DNA of 34,808 nt from Oscillospiraceae bacterium (GCA_015064245.1 SVSQ01000014.1:1-34808); one strand, 5' to 3'. Positions 18,092 to 27,879 are shown, numbered from the stretch's first letter. The notes: generated from the sequence alone by a model not told the origin. Numbers and translations are program-made.

Positions 18092-18814
18092 TTAACTCTG
18101 GACGTTGTTGTTCAAAACTTCCTTCAGCTCGCTTCCGATATTCACGCAGACGGAAAGATCTCTGTCGTAAAGGTATCTCTGCCCCGCGGAGTCCTCGAAA
18201 TAGCGGACCGAATAGTAGACGTATGGGTTTTCCGTACTGCCGAAATAGATATGCAGAACGGAGTTGTTATTTATAGCGTTGGGATAATCGCATCTCTCGC
18301 CGTTAAGCAGAAGATCGGCGGCAAGCTGCGACTGCTCGGGGCTCATAGCGCCGATAGCGTAGGAGATCTTTTCAACGGCGCAGATCAGCGCCTTGTCCGC
18401 CTTGAAGTCCTCAAAAGAGGGGAGCGGGTACTCCGTGTTGTAGTAAACGTCGATAACACCCATAGTTTCCGTGGCGAGCATACGGTCGGTATCTACCCCC
18501 AGCACCTTATAGAACTCGGTGTCCTTGTACTTTGCGTAGACCTCTTTTCTGTCGATGTCGACGGAATAGCTCATGGGCGCAAGCTCGTAGGTTATACCGT
18601 TGCGTCTGTCGACGACGTTAGAGCCCTCCATGGTGGTGGAGAGATGTATCACGCCTACGTAGTTGCGGAGAAACGCCGTAAGGCATATTATGACCGCTAC
18701 TGCGAGAACGGCTATGGCGAAAAGAAGCAGATAGAAGCTTTTCTGCTCCGTTTCTTTTATCTTGAGTATGGAACGCAGAGTGCGTTTCTGCTTTTTTGTT
18801 TTTGTTTTTGACAT
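18092..18814 (-). CDS. Hypothetical single-TM anchored protein
   Basis: Lys/Thr-rich cytoplasmic N-terminus, one TM (FYLLLFAIAVLAVAVIICLTAFL), extracytoplasmic domain; no family recognised. Confidence 0.75.
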   Translation of the reverse strand: MSKTKTKKQKRTLRSILKIKETEQKSFYLLLFAIAVLAVAVIICLTAFLRNYVGVIHLSTTMEGSNVVDRRNGITYELAPMSYSVDIDRKEVYAKYKDTEFYKVLGVDTDRMLATETMGVIDVYYNTEYPLPSFEDFKADKALICAVEKISYAIGAMSPEQSQLAADLLLNGERCDYPNAINNNSVLHIYFGSTENPYVYYSVRYFEDSAGQRYLYDRDLSVCVNIGSELKEVLNNNVQS

Positions 18815-18944
18815 GGTATTTTTCCTTGATTTTTAAATTACGTAGGTAGATCCCGCTGCTTCGCATCGCACTGCGGGGAATTTTTTCGATAGTTCTATCA
18901 CATTAAATGGCTGATAATAATTTATTTGTGTAAGACTGACTTTT

Positions 18945-18968
18945 CGGACGACCAATGGTCGCCCCTAC
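18945..18968 (-). repeat. Solo GTAG-type REP (GACCATTGGTC class)
   Basis: CGGACGACCAATGGTCGCCCCTAC; reverse complement GTAGGGGCGACCATTGGTCGTCCG. Confidence 0.75.
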
Positions 18969-19023
18969 AACAAACAACGCAAATTCCGCTAAATCAATTA
19001 TTTCGCCGCGGGGCGCTCCCCGC

Positions 19024-19512
19024 TTAATACCCTTTTCTTCCTGTGAGGCTGTCGTCGTCCTCGAGCCATTCGCTGACCTGTACGGTCTTGTAGCTGGTGG
19101 GGGTGTTTCTGATGATGACTGTGCTGATGCCCGCGTTGATTATCAGCTTTTTGCACATGGCGCAGCTGTTGGTATCGGGGACCACCTCGCCCGTCTTTGA
19201 ATCGAGGCAGGTCATGTAGAGAGTCGCGCCCAGCATCTGATCTCGGCTGGCGGCGATGATGGCGTTGGCTTCCGAATGTACCGAGCGGCACAGCTCGTAA
19301 CGCTCGCCTCTGGGAATGTTGAGCTGGTCTCTGATGCAGGTGCAGATGTCGGAGCAGTTCTTACGTCCGCGGGGAGCGCCGTTGTAGCCCGTGGAGATTA
19401 TTGTATCGTTTTTAACTATGATGGCGCCAAAGGATTTGCGCAGACAGGTGCTTCTCGTCGCCACCGTTTGCGCGATGTCAAGATAATAGTTGATCTTGTT
19501 TACTCTTTCCAT
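19024..19512 (-). CDS. dCMP deaminase / ComEB-like cytidine/deoxycytidylate deaminase
   Basis: VHSEANAII (HAE-like) and CLDSKTGEVVPDTNSCAMCKKLIINAGI (PCxxC-like). Confidence 0.88.
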   Translation of the reverse strand: MERVNKINYYLDIAQTVATRSTCLRKSFGAIIVKNDTIISTGYNGAPRGRKNCSDICTCIRDQLNIPRGERYELCRSVHSEANAIIAASRDQMLGATLYMTCLDSKTGEVVPDTNSCAMCKKLIINAGISTVIIRNTPTSYKTVQVSEWLEDDDSLTGRKGY

Positions 19513-19559
19513 TGATTTATTGCTCCTTGTGATGAATTTACGTTTTAGTTCCGATGGAC

Positions 19560-20435
19560 TCAGAGGTTTTTTGCCAGAGCCTTCAGATAACTTCTGAACT
19601 CCTCGCCGAATTCGGGGTTCCTCAGAGCCTGCTCAACGTTTGCGGTGAGGAAGCCCATCTTGGAGCCCATGTCGTAGCGCTTGCCCTCGAAGTCCACCGC
19701 CATCATGGTCTGACGGTTGGCAAGGGTACGCATAGCGTCGGTGAGCTGTATCTCGTTTCCGGCTCCCGGGGGAGTGTTTTCAAGTATCTCAAATATCTCG
19801 GGGGGCAGAATGACGCGTCCGAGAATAGCCAGGTTGGTGATTATCTCCTCTTTTTTCGGCTTTTCGATCATGTCCGTGACGGCGTAAAGTCCGTTTTCCA
19901 ACTTTTTTGCGTCGAGGGTGCAGTAGCGGGTTATCAGCTCGTCGCTGACCTCTTTTACGCCCAGAACTCCCAGGCCCGTACGCTCGTAGACGTCCGTAAG
20001 CTGTTTTACGACGGGGGTTTCGGAGATGATGATGTCGTCTCCGTACAGGACCGCAAAGGGCTCGTCGCCGACGAAGGCTTTTGCGCGCAGTACGGCGTGG
20101 CCGAGTCCCTTGGTCTCAAGCTGACGCAGGAACATGACGTTGACCTTACTGCATATAGCTCTGATCTGCTCGATATAAGCGTCCTTTCCCGCCTCGTGAA
20201 GCTTCTGCTCGTATTCGGGGGAGTAATCGAAATAGTTTTCTATGGTTTCCTTGTTTCTGTTTGTGATTATAAGTACGTCGGTTATTCCGCTTGCCGACGC
20301 CTCTTCAACGAGATAGGAGATCGCGGGGCGATCAACGATAGGGAGCATCTCCTTTGGAACGGTGCGCGCTATCGGAAGCATACGGGTACCGAGTCCCGCC
20401 GCGGGAATAACGGCTTTTGTAACCTTTTTTGCCAT
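19560..20435 (-). CDS. galU: UTP-glucose-1-phosphate uridylyltransferase
   Basis: MAKKVTKAVIPAAGLGTRMLPIARTVPKEMLPIVDRPAISYLVEEA; start 20435 preferred over 20528. Confidence 0.94.
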   Translation of the reverse strand: MAKKVTKAVIPAAGLGTRMLPIARTVPKEMLPIVDRPAISYLVEEASASGITDVLIITNRNKETIENYFDYSPEYEQKLHEAGKDAYIEQIRAICSKVNVMFLRQLETKGLGHAVLRAKAFVGDEPFAVLYGDDIIISETPVVKQLTDVYERTGLGVLGVKEVSDELITRYCTLDAKKLENGLYAVTDMIEKPKKEEIITNLAILGRVILPPEIFEILENTPPGAGNEIQLTDAMRTLANRQTMMAVDFEGKRYDMGSKMGFLTANVEQALRNPEFGEEFRSYLKALAKNL

Positions 20436-20650
20436 GGTGTTTTGTCCTTTCGTTTTCGCGTGGTGTGATATATGACAAAAATATCCGCCTTTATTATATA
20501 ATATAATATTTAAAATTTCAATAAACATTTGGAATTATTATAAAAAATGTTACATATAGATTTTGAGAAGGTATATTTTACGCTATGAAAGGCAATAAAG
20601 TTTGTAATTGCAGATTTTGATTTGTGGGGACGCTGAATACTCCAAGTTTG

Positions 20651-20760
20651 GTAGGGGAGGGGCTTGCTCCTCCCGGCAGGCATCTCCTGCGGAGAAGCAA
20701 GTTTTACGTAAGACGAGCGTTTTATGGAGATTTTGCGGGAGGACCAAGGCCCTCCCCTAC
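20651..20760. repeat. REPIN, GTAGGGGAGGG class
   Basis: GTAGGGGAGGGGCTTGCTCCTCCCG (20651-20675) and CGGGAGGACCAAGGCCCTCCCCTAC (20736-20760). Confidence 0.9.
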
Positions 20761-20856
20761 CGATTTGCGTGAAATTTTATTTGCGCAAACATCTCCTTGT
20801 AACATGTCGCGGGGCGTTTCCCGCCGAGGACTTGTCTGAGAAAGGAGCGAAACAAA

Positions 20857-21372
20857 ATGAAAAAAACGATATGTATATTTCTGCTTTTGATCACAACCGT
20901 TTTGACCTGTTTCAGCGGTTGCGGGCGCGATGAAACGGACATTTACGCCGTTATGGGCGAGCTGTGCGCCTACTTCGATTCAAGCGGCGAGACGTACGCA
21001 AAGTACGTTCTGATGACCGATGATGACGGCACTGCAGAGAAGCTGGGACGGCTTTACACGGGGCTTTACGAAGCGCCCGGGTGTTACCCTTTGATAAACG
21101 GCTACGCCGTTCGACTGCCCTCGGACGAGAGCGGGTTCGAAATACACGCTGTCCGCTGCAGAAATCGCTCTGATACGGCGGAGATCGCCGACCTTCTGCT
21201 AAAAAGGATCAAAAAAATAAGCTTTTCGGAGATAAAGGACTATGCTCCGGAAAGCTTTGAAATGTATTTTGCGGGAAGCGAGATATTCGTTCTGCGCGAC
21301 ACGGTCTACCTGCTGGCGACTCCCGATAACGCCGCGGCGAAAAGGATAATCAGAAAGGTGGCTTTTTATTAA
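20857..21372 (+). CDS. Lipoprotein of unknown function (DUF4358-like)
   Basis: Lipobox LTCFSGCG after a hydrophobic signal; family call from overall pattern only. Confidence 0.6.
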   Translation: MKKTICIFLLLITTVLTCFSGCGRDETDIYAVMGELCAYFDSSGETYAKYVLMTDDDGTAEKLGRLYTGLYEAPGCYPLINGYAVRLPSDESGFEIHAVRCRNRSDTAEIADLLLKRIKKISFSEIKDYAPESFEMYFAGSEIFVLRDTVYLLATPDNAAAKRIIRKVAFY

Positions 21373-21398
21373 ACAAAAGAAAGCAAAGCCCATACCTC

Positions 21399-21980
21399 TT
21401 ATTCTTCTGTGTACAGTTTATCGTAGAGCCACCGAACGGGGTTTTCATAAATATATTGCATATGCTCCTCATAATCCTGGCGGTTACGAATGATATGATC
21501 ATTGGAGCGATATTGCCATATATTTGTTCCATATTCTTTGTTGCAAAATCTTTTGAATGTAGACACGAACCGTGACGGAATGGAATTCTGTACTGTAGGG
21601 ACCGGCGTCCTCGACGGTCCGTCTGTGACCGGCGTCCTCGCCGGTCCGTTTTCAATGCCTTTTACCCACAGCATGATATGGATATGATTGGGCATAATTA
21701 CGTAACTCTCGACAGATAGGTCATCGTAAAAGTCATTCAATTGATTGATGTATTTATCAGCGATCTGTCCGTATTTTGTCAATTCGATTTGCGGACCGTC
21801 GAGGACGCCGATCCCTACAACGCGAGAGAGAACACAACGTCTTTCTTTCGTGCATATCGTGAGAAATACGGCTTGGTTTCGATTATAGTCCGCACTCTTC
21901 AACCGAGTGTTCTTGCGATTTTTCAGTTCATCCATTTCCATCACCCGTTTCATTATATCACAAATCGGCAGAGGAAACAA
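21399..21980 (-). CDS. REP-associated tyrosine transposase (RAYT; Y1/IS200-like)
   Basis: FLTICTKERRCVLS, VIMPNHIHIMLWVKG (HUH motif), YRSNDHIIRNRQDYEEHMQYIYENPVRW (catalytic-Tyr helix); start may be an internal Met. Confidence 0.92.
   Translation of the reverse strand: MFPLPICDIMKRVMEMDELKNRKNTRLKSADYNRNQAVFLTICTKERRCVLSRVVGIGVLDGPQIELTKYGQIADKYINQLNDFYDDLSVESYVIMPNHIHIMLWVKGIENGPARTPVTDGPSRTPVPTVQNSIPSRFVSTFKRFCNKEYGTNIWQYRSNDHIIRNRQDYEEHMQYIYENPVRWLYDKLYTEE
21595..21648 (+). repeat. Two tandem 27-nt REP units inside the RAYT ORF
   Basis: GTAGGGACCGGCGTCCTCGACGGTCCG + TCTGTGACCGGCGTCCTCGCCGGTCCG; first unit identical to the REP at 13637. Confidence 0.92.
21792..21818 (-). repeat. Inverted 27-nt REP inside the RAYT ORF
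   Basis: CGGACCGTCGAGGACGCCGATCCCTAC, one mismatch to the reverse complement of the 21595 unit. Confidence 0.92.
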
Positions 21981-22048
21981 TCACTCTGCCGAAGTTTTCG
22001 TGCCGATAGTTTTCTCTTAAGAACAGCAGAAAAGTCACCAAAAGTATC

Positions 22049-22735
22049 TTAAACGTAAAAAAGTATCAGCAGAGTGCCGTCTTCTACCTCGACCGAGCCT
22101 TCCTTGCCCGGCAGAAAGGAGTTTGAAACTCCGAGAGGGAACGATGGAGAGAGAGTCACGCATTTTGCCTCGTATTTGAAGCCTTTCAGAGTTACTCCGC
22201 GGCATTCTCCGCCGTAAGCGAAGACGGAAAAATGACCTTTCGGACGGGGAGGAAAGGTAAGAGCGCCGTTTTTCAGAACGGTCATCACTAAAGTCTTGCC
22301 CTCTTCCTGCGGCTCGCCGTAAGCGACAGCCTTGCCGCCGCGCTCGGCGATGTATGCAAGGCTCTGGATCGTGGCGACGGAATGGTCGAAGCGCTCTCCG
22401 CCGAGACAGCCGTAAAGAGCGAAGTCCGAGTAACCGCGGTCAAAGCCCAGCTTTATCGCGAGAAGAGTGTCGGTGTCGTCCTTCTCGACGGGGTGGCGTA
22501 TGACCTCGGCGACGCCGAAATCCGCGTTTGGGGTTACGTCGTTTGTCATAGAATCGAAGTCTCCCAGCACGATATCGGGCTGAACGCCCATTTTCTGCAT
22601 GGCTGAAAAACCGCCGTCTGCGGCGATATACAGATCGTTTTTCCGTATTTCTGCAGGCAGGAGAGACGTGGGGTAAACGCCGCCCGCGGCGCCGAATATA
22701 TATACGCGTTTTGGTTGCATCTTGGGTTCTGTCAT
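22049..22735 (-). CDS. thiN: Thiamine diphosphokinase
   Basis: LYIAADGGFSAMQKMGVQPDIVLGDFDSM, HPVEKDDTDTLLAIKLG, YGCLGGERFDHSVATIQ. Confidence 0.92.
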   Translation of the reverse strand: MTEPKMQPKRVYIFGAAGGVYPTSLLPAEIRKNDLYIAADGGFSAMQKMGVQPDIVLGDFDSMTNDVTPNADFGVAEVIRHPVEKDDTDTLLAIKLGFDRGYSDFALYGCLGGERFDHSVATIQSLAYIAERGGKAVAYGEPQEEGKTLVMTVLKNGALTFPPRPKGHFSVFAYGGECRGVTLKGFKYEAKCVTLSPSFPLGVSNSFLPGKEGSVEVEDGTLLILFYV

Positions 22736-22829
22736 TTGAAGACCTCGTTTGCTGACGGAATTTTTTGCGCGTGAATACCGCGCGGGGGAGGATACGATCC
22801 TCCCCCTTTTATTCTTTTATGATTTGTGA

Positions 22830-24509
22830 TTATTTTACCGTGCAGGTGAACTCTCTCACTCCCGGATTAAGCTTGAAATCTATAAAGTATATGGGAGCTT
22901 TGCTTGCCGTCACGTCCTCCGTGATCTCAACGGAGCAGACGCTCGGATCGTACATAACTGCGGTGTCCTCAATGACTACCTTGCCGTTTTCAGCGACTGC
23001 GGGTGCGATTAAAGAGACAAGTCTCTCGGTCAGGACCCCTTCGCCGTCGTAAACGTAGCTGTCCTTCATTATCATTTCGCCGTCGGTAAAGCTGAAGGTA
23101 CGGACGAGACTCTTAAGCTCATCTATGCCGTATGCGCCCGCGATGTCTGTGGTGAATACGCCGTTTTCAAACCTCGTATCCTTTGCGGCGTAATTCGTTC
23201 CGAACTTCTGATACTCGCCGTTTATGATCGGCACGTTGTGTCCCTTTGAGGAGCACTCTATGTAGCCGTAACGCGTCTCTTTGTTGAAATACTGCTTGCT
23301 GTACGGGCCGCTTCCGTGGTCGATGAGTACCTGTCTGCCGTTCTTGGCGAAGATAAAGGAGCCAACGTCGTTATGGTTGTGAGGCTCGTTGTTGTACGCG
23401 CCCTTTGCGGCAAATCCGAAGGAGGGGGTGCGTTTGATCAGCATCTGAGAGTCTGCGGCGTAGTACTCTGCGGGAGTGTCGTCGGGAGTGGGATTGTAGT
23501 AATATTCCTCGCTGAGCCACGTCGCCGCTCTTATTCCCGCGCAGAAACGGGCGCAGCCTGAGTTGACGTAAGAAAACTCGGGATCGTAGACCACCACGTC
23601 ATTTGGAAACTCCTTTTTCAGATAGTGGACAAGACCCATGTGGTATCTGTGAGCGCGGGAGCCGTCCGAGAAGCTGATTATCGCGTTCTTGGAGATGAAC
23701 GCCTTCTGAATGAAGGTCGCAACGGTCCTTACCTTGTCGCGTTTGAAATAGTCCGTCTCGCCCTTCGTGAAGGTGCGGATCATGTCGGCGTAAACGGTGA
23801 AGTAACCGAAGCCGTAATGCCAGTAATGGCAGCCCTCGAGGCAGATGCCGTCGTCCTTGAAGCCGGAGAGGTAACGCTCAAGATTTTCGTCGAACCTTGG
23901 CTTCATCTCGTCCATCATCTCGGGGTGCATCAGCATAAAGGTGCAGCCTATTGAGCCGGTGCAGACCGCGTTCCAGTTGTGCGTCGCCTTTTCCCAGCCG
24001 TACTTGTTCGCCTTGTAGGGATACGTAACCCTTCTGTCGATCTCCGCGACTATGCGGTTCTTGATCAGCGGATCGAGACGGTCGCCCAGAATGTGGTACG
24101 TCTCAGCCAGCGAGAAGGCTGTCTCCGACGCGAAAAGGTCGATGTGACAGTTGTTGTTCGTCTCAAGATTCGGCTGATGGGCGTTCAGACACCAGGTGTA
24201 TTCGTCGCATATCGCGTAAACGATGTCCATCAGAAAATCAAAATACTTAGGCTCCTCGGGATAGATGAGCGACAGCATCGCCGACGCCATCAGCTGACGG
24301 CGGTGCAGATAGTAGTACTTCGAATATGGCGCTCTGTCGCCGTTTACAAAGTAGATCTTGAAGTCCCTGTACTTCAGCGCAAGGATCTCCTGCCCCTCGC
24401 ACTCCTTGTCCCATATGTCCTGCATGTGCTTTCGGTATGCGGTAAAACATTCCTTTGTTCTTACCTCTTCCCAAAATTCTTTACTCATTGCCTTGCCGAG
24501 TAAGTTCAT
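22830..24509 (-). CDS. Heparinase II/III-like polysaccharide lyase family protein
   Basis: ATHNWNAVCTGSIG, EGCHYWHYGFGYF, NEPHNHNDVGSFIFAKNGRQVLIDHGSGPY. Confidence 0.85.
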   Translation of the reverse strand: MNLLGKAMSKEFWEEVRTKECFTAYRKHMQDIWDKECEGQEILALKYRDFKIYFVNGDRAPYSKYYYLHRRQLMASAMLSLIYPEEPKYFDFLMDIVYAICDEYTWCLNAHQPNLETNNNCHIDLFASETAFSLAETYHILGDRLDPLIKNRIVAEIDRRVTYPYKANKYGWEKATHNWNAVCTGSIGCTFMLMHPEMMDEMKPRFDENLERYLSGFKDDGICLEGCHYWHYGFGYFTVYADMIRTFTKGETDYFKRDKVRTVATFIQKAFISKNAIISFSDGSRAHRYHMGLVHYLKKEFPNDVVVYDPEFSYVNSGCARFCAGIRAATWLSEEYYYNPTPDDTPAEYYAADSQMLIKRTPSFGFAAKGAYNNEPHNHNDVGSFIFAKNGRQVLIDHGSGPYSKQYFNKETRYGYIECSSKGHNVPIINGEYQKFGTNYAAKDTRFENGVFTTDIAGAYGIDELKSLVRTFSFTDGEMIMKDSYVYDGEGVLTERLVSLIAPAVAENGKVVIEDTAVMYDPSVCSVEITEDVTASKAPIYFIDFKLNPGVREFTCTVK

Positions 24510-24523
24510 AATGTTACCTCCGG

Positions 24524-24632
24524 GAGTACGCGCTTTCTTGAAAGAAAGCTGCGCAAAGAACTTCGTTTACGGCGATAGCAGGAAGCTATCACCGCAAACG
24601 AATTACTACGTAATTTTCTTTTAAAAACACCC
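24524..24632 (-). repeat. Three-hairpin intergenic element, copy H2 (sense on minus strand)
   Basis: Near-identical to the reverse complement of 206-315; core stem 24564-24579/24585-24600; CGCTTTCTTGAAAGAAAGCTGCGCAAAGAACTTC. Confidence 0.92.
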
Positions 24633-24716
24633 ATTACTTTCGAAAATAATATTAAATTTAATGGGCGCACAATGACTACGCTGTTTGCTTATACTTTGTG
24701 TGGTTTTCTCGTTTCT

Positions 24717-24866
24717 GGGTAAGAAATGTTCGCTCTATTTTAAAAAGGAAACACGGACTCTTTCCGTAGGAAACATACAAATTTTCTCTGACATTGATGC
24801 CCTCGCGGTGTCAATGTCAGAGAAGCTTTTGCGGAGCTTTTCTCGAAAAGCGACCGTATTCTCTCC
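24717..24866 (+). repeat. Three-hairpin intergenic element, copy H6 (sense on plus strand)
   Basis: GGGTAAGAAATGTTCGCTC...CACGGACTCTTTCCGTAGGAAAC; core stem 24784-24824 TTCTCTGACATTGATGCC/GGTGTCAATGTCAGAGAA; GCGGAGCTTTTCTCGAAAAGCGACCG. Confidence 0.9.
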
Positions 24867-26114
24867 TTAAAAATACAGCGGATGTTCCTTAACGAGAGCG
24901 GTTACCTGCTCACGAATGTAATCAGCCTTGGTATCGAACTCGGTAGCGGTGAGCTTGATGAGCTTACCGATGACTTCCATATCAGCCTCTTTGAAGCCGC
25001 GTGAGGTAGCGGCGGGAGTACCGACGCGGATACCGCTGGTAACGAAGGGCTTTTCGGGGTCGTTGGGGATAGCGTTCTTGTTGACTGTGATATATACCTC
25101 GTCCAGCTTCTTTTCGAGGTCCTTACCCGTAATGCCGACCTTGCGGAGGTCAACGAGCATGAGGTGGTTATCCGTACCGCCGGAAACGAGATCGAAGCCT
25201 TCGGAAAGAAGAGTCTTAGCCAGAGCCTGAGCGTTCTTTACGATCTGACCCTGATACTCCTTGAACTCGGGCTTGAGCGCCTCGCCGAAGCAGACAGCCT
25301 TACCTGCGATGACGTGCATAAGAGGACCGCCCTGTGTTCCGGGGAATATAGCCTTATTGATAGCCTTTGCGATGTCCTCGTTATTTGTGAGGATAAGTCC
25401 GCCGCGAGGACCGCGGAGAGTCTTATGTGTGGTAGTTGTTACGACGTCAGCGTAGGGAACGGGCGAGGGATGGAGTCCTGCCGCAACGAGACCTGCGATG
25501 TGCGCCATATCTACCATAAGGTAAGCGCCGACGCTCTTTGCGATCTCGGAAAGACGCTTGAAGTCGATAACTCTCGGATATGCGGAAGCGCCTGCGACGA
25601 TCAGCTTGGGCTGACATTCTTTAGCGCACTTTTCAACCTGGTCGTAGTCGATGACGTTTGTGTCGTCCGTTACGCCGTAAGAAACGAAGTTGTAATACTT
25701 ACCGGAGATATTTACTGGAGAACCGTGGGTGAGGTGACCGCCGTGAGCCAGGCTCATACCCATGACTGTGTCGCCGGGATTGATGAGCGCGAAGTAAACT
25801 GCGGTGTTAGCCTGCGCGCCGCTGTGAGGCTGAACGTTTGCGAACTGCGCGCCGAACAGCTTCTTTGCTCTTTCAATTGCGTAATTTTCAACTACGTCGA
25901 CGCACTCGCATCCGCCGTAGTAACGCTTTGCGGGATAACCCTCAGCGTACTTGTTTGTGAGAACTGATCCGACAGCCGCCATAACTGCGGGAGAGACGAA
26001 GTTCTCTGATGCGATGAGCTCGATGCCTCTCTGCTGACGTGCGCATTCAGCCTTTACAGCCTCGCCGACCTCGGGATCGAACTGCGACAAAAATTCCATA
26101 TTTTCCTTAACCAT
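24867..26114 (-). CDS. glyA: Serine hydroxymethyltransferase
   Basis: [58 protein letters not shown]. Confidence 0.97.
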   Translation of the reverse strand: MVKENMEFLSQFDPEVGEAVKAECARQQRGIELIASENFVSPAVMAAVGSVLTNKYAEGYPAKRYYGGCECVDVVENYAIERAKKLFGAQFANVQPHSGAQANTAVYFALINPGDTVMGMSLAHGGHLTHGSPVNISGKYYNFVSYGVTDDTNVIDYDQVEKCAKECQPKLIVAGASAYPRVIDFKRLSEIAKSVGAYLMVDMAHIAGLVAAGLHPSPVPYADVVTTTTHKTLRGPRGGLILTNNEDIAKAINKAIFPGTQGGPLMHVIAGKAVCFGEALKPEFKEYQGQIVKNAQALAKTLLSEGFDLVSGGTDNHLMLVDLRKVGITGKDLEKKLDEVYITVNKNAIPNDPEKPFVTSGIRVGTPAATSRGFKEADMEVIGKLIKLTATEFDTKADYIREQVTALVKEHPLYF

Positions 26115-26156
26115 TTTTATATTCCTCCGTGTTTTTTAAATATTTCTTTTTTTAAC

Positions 26157-26243
26157 TTTCGCCGTAGGCGAAAACATCATTTTACCTTTGGTGAAACATC
26201 ATTGCGATTTATCGCAACATCATTTGCCGTAAGGCAAACATCA
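26157..26243 (-). repeat. Tandem array of four different mini-hairpins separated by a constant TGATG spacer
   Basis: Minus strand: TGATG-TTTGCC/GGCAAA-TGATG-TTGCGA/TCGCAA-TGATG-TTTCACC/GGTAAAA-TGATG-TTTTCGCC/GGCGAAA. Confidence 0.9.
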
Positions 26244-26258
26244 CTACAATAAACGCTC

Positions 26259-27653
<1,395 letters not shown>

Positions 27654-27729
27654 TGTCTTTACAGTTAAGTTTCCTTTCTGGTTTATATTAAGGTTGATTT
27701 TAAACGATTTACGCTGATTGCTGCAGTAT

Positions 27730-27860
27730 AAGCCTTCTCCTGTGGGAGAAGGGGGACCGCGATAGTGGTGGATGAGGAATTCATAAGAATTCAAATGTAT
27801 AGAAACACCTCATCCGTCACTCGCTTTGCTCGTGACACCTTCTCCTACTGGAGAAGGCTT
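27730..27860. mobile_element. Non-coding palindromic MITE/REPIN-like element
   Basis: AAGCCTTCTCCTGTGGGAGAAGG ... GGATGAGGAATTCATAAGAATTC ... CCTCATCC ... CCTTCTCCTACTGGAGAAGGCTT; terminal and nested inverted repeats. Confidence 0.8.
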
Positions 27861-27879
27861 TAGTTACCGTGTCCTTTGC

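Noticed and set aside
21399-21980. RAYT as a pseudogene disrupted by repeats
   Set aside because: ORF is intact with HUH and Tyr motifs, and every internal REP is 27 nt and in frame.
26157-26243. Hairpin array as a CRISPR array
   Set aside because: Units are 17-22 nt with only a 5-nt constant part and self-complementary variable parts; no repeat/spacer architecture or cas genes.
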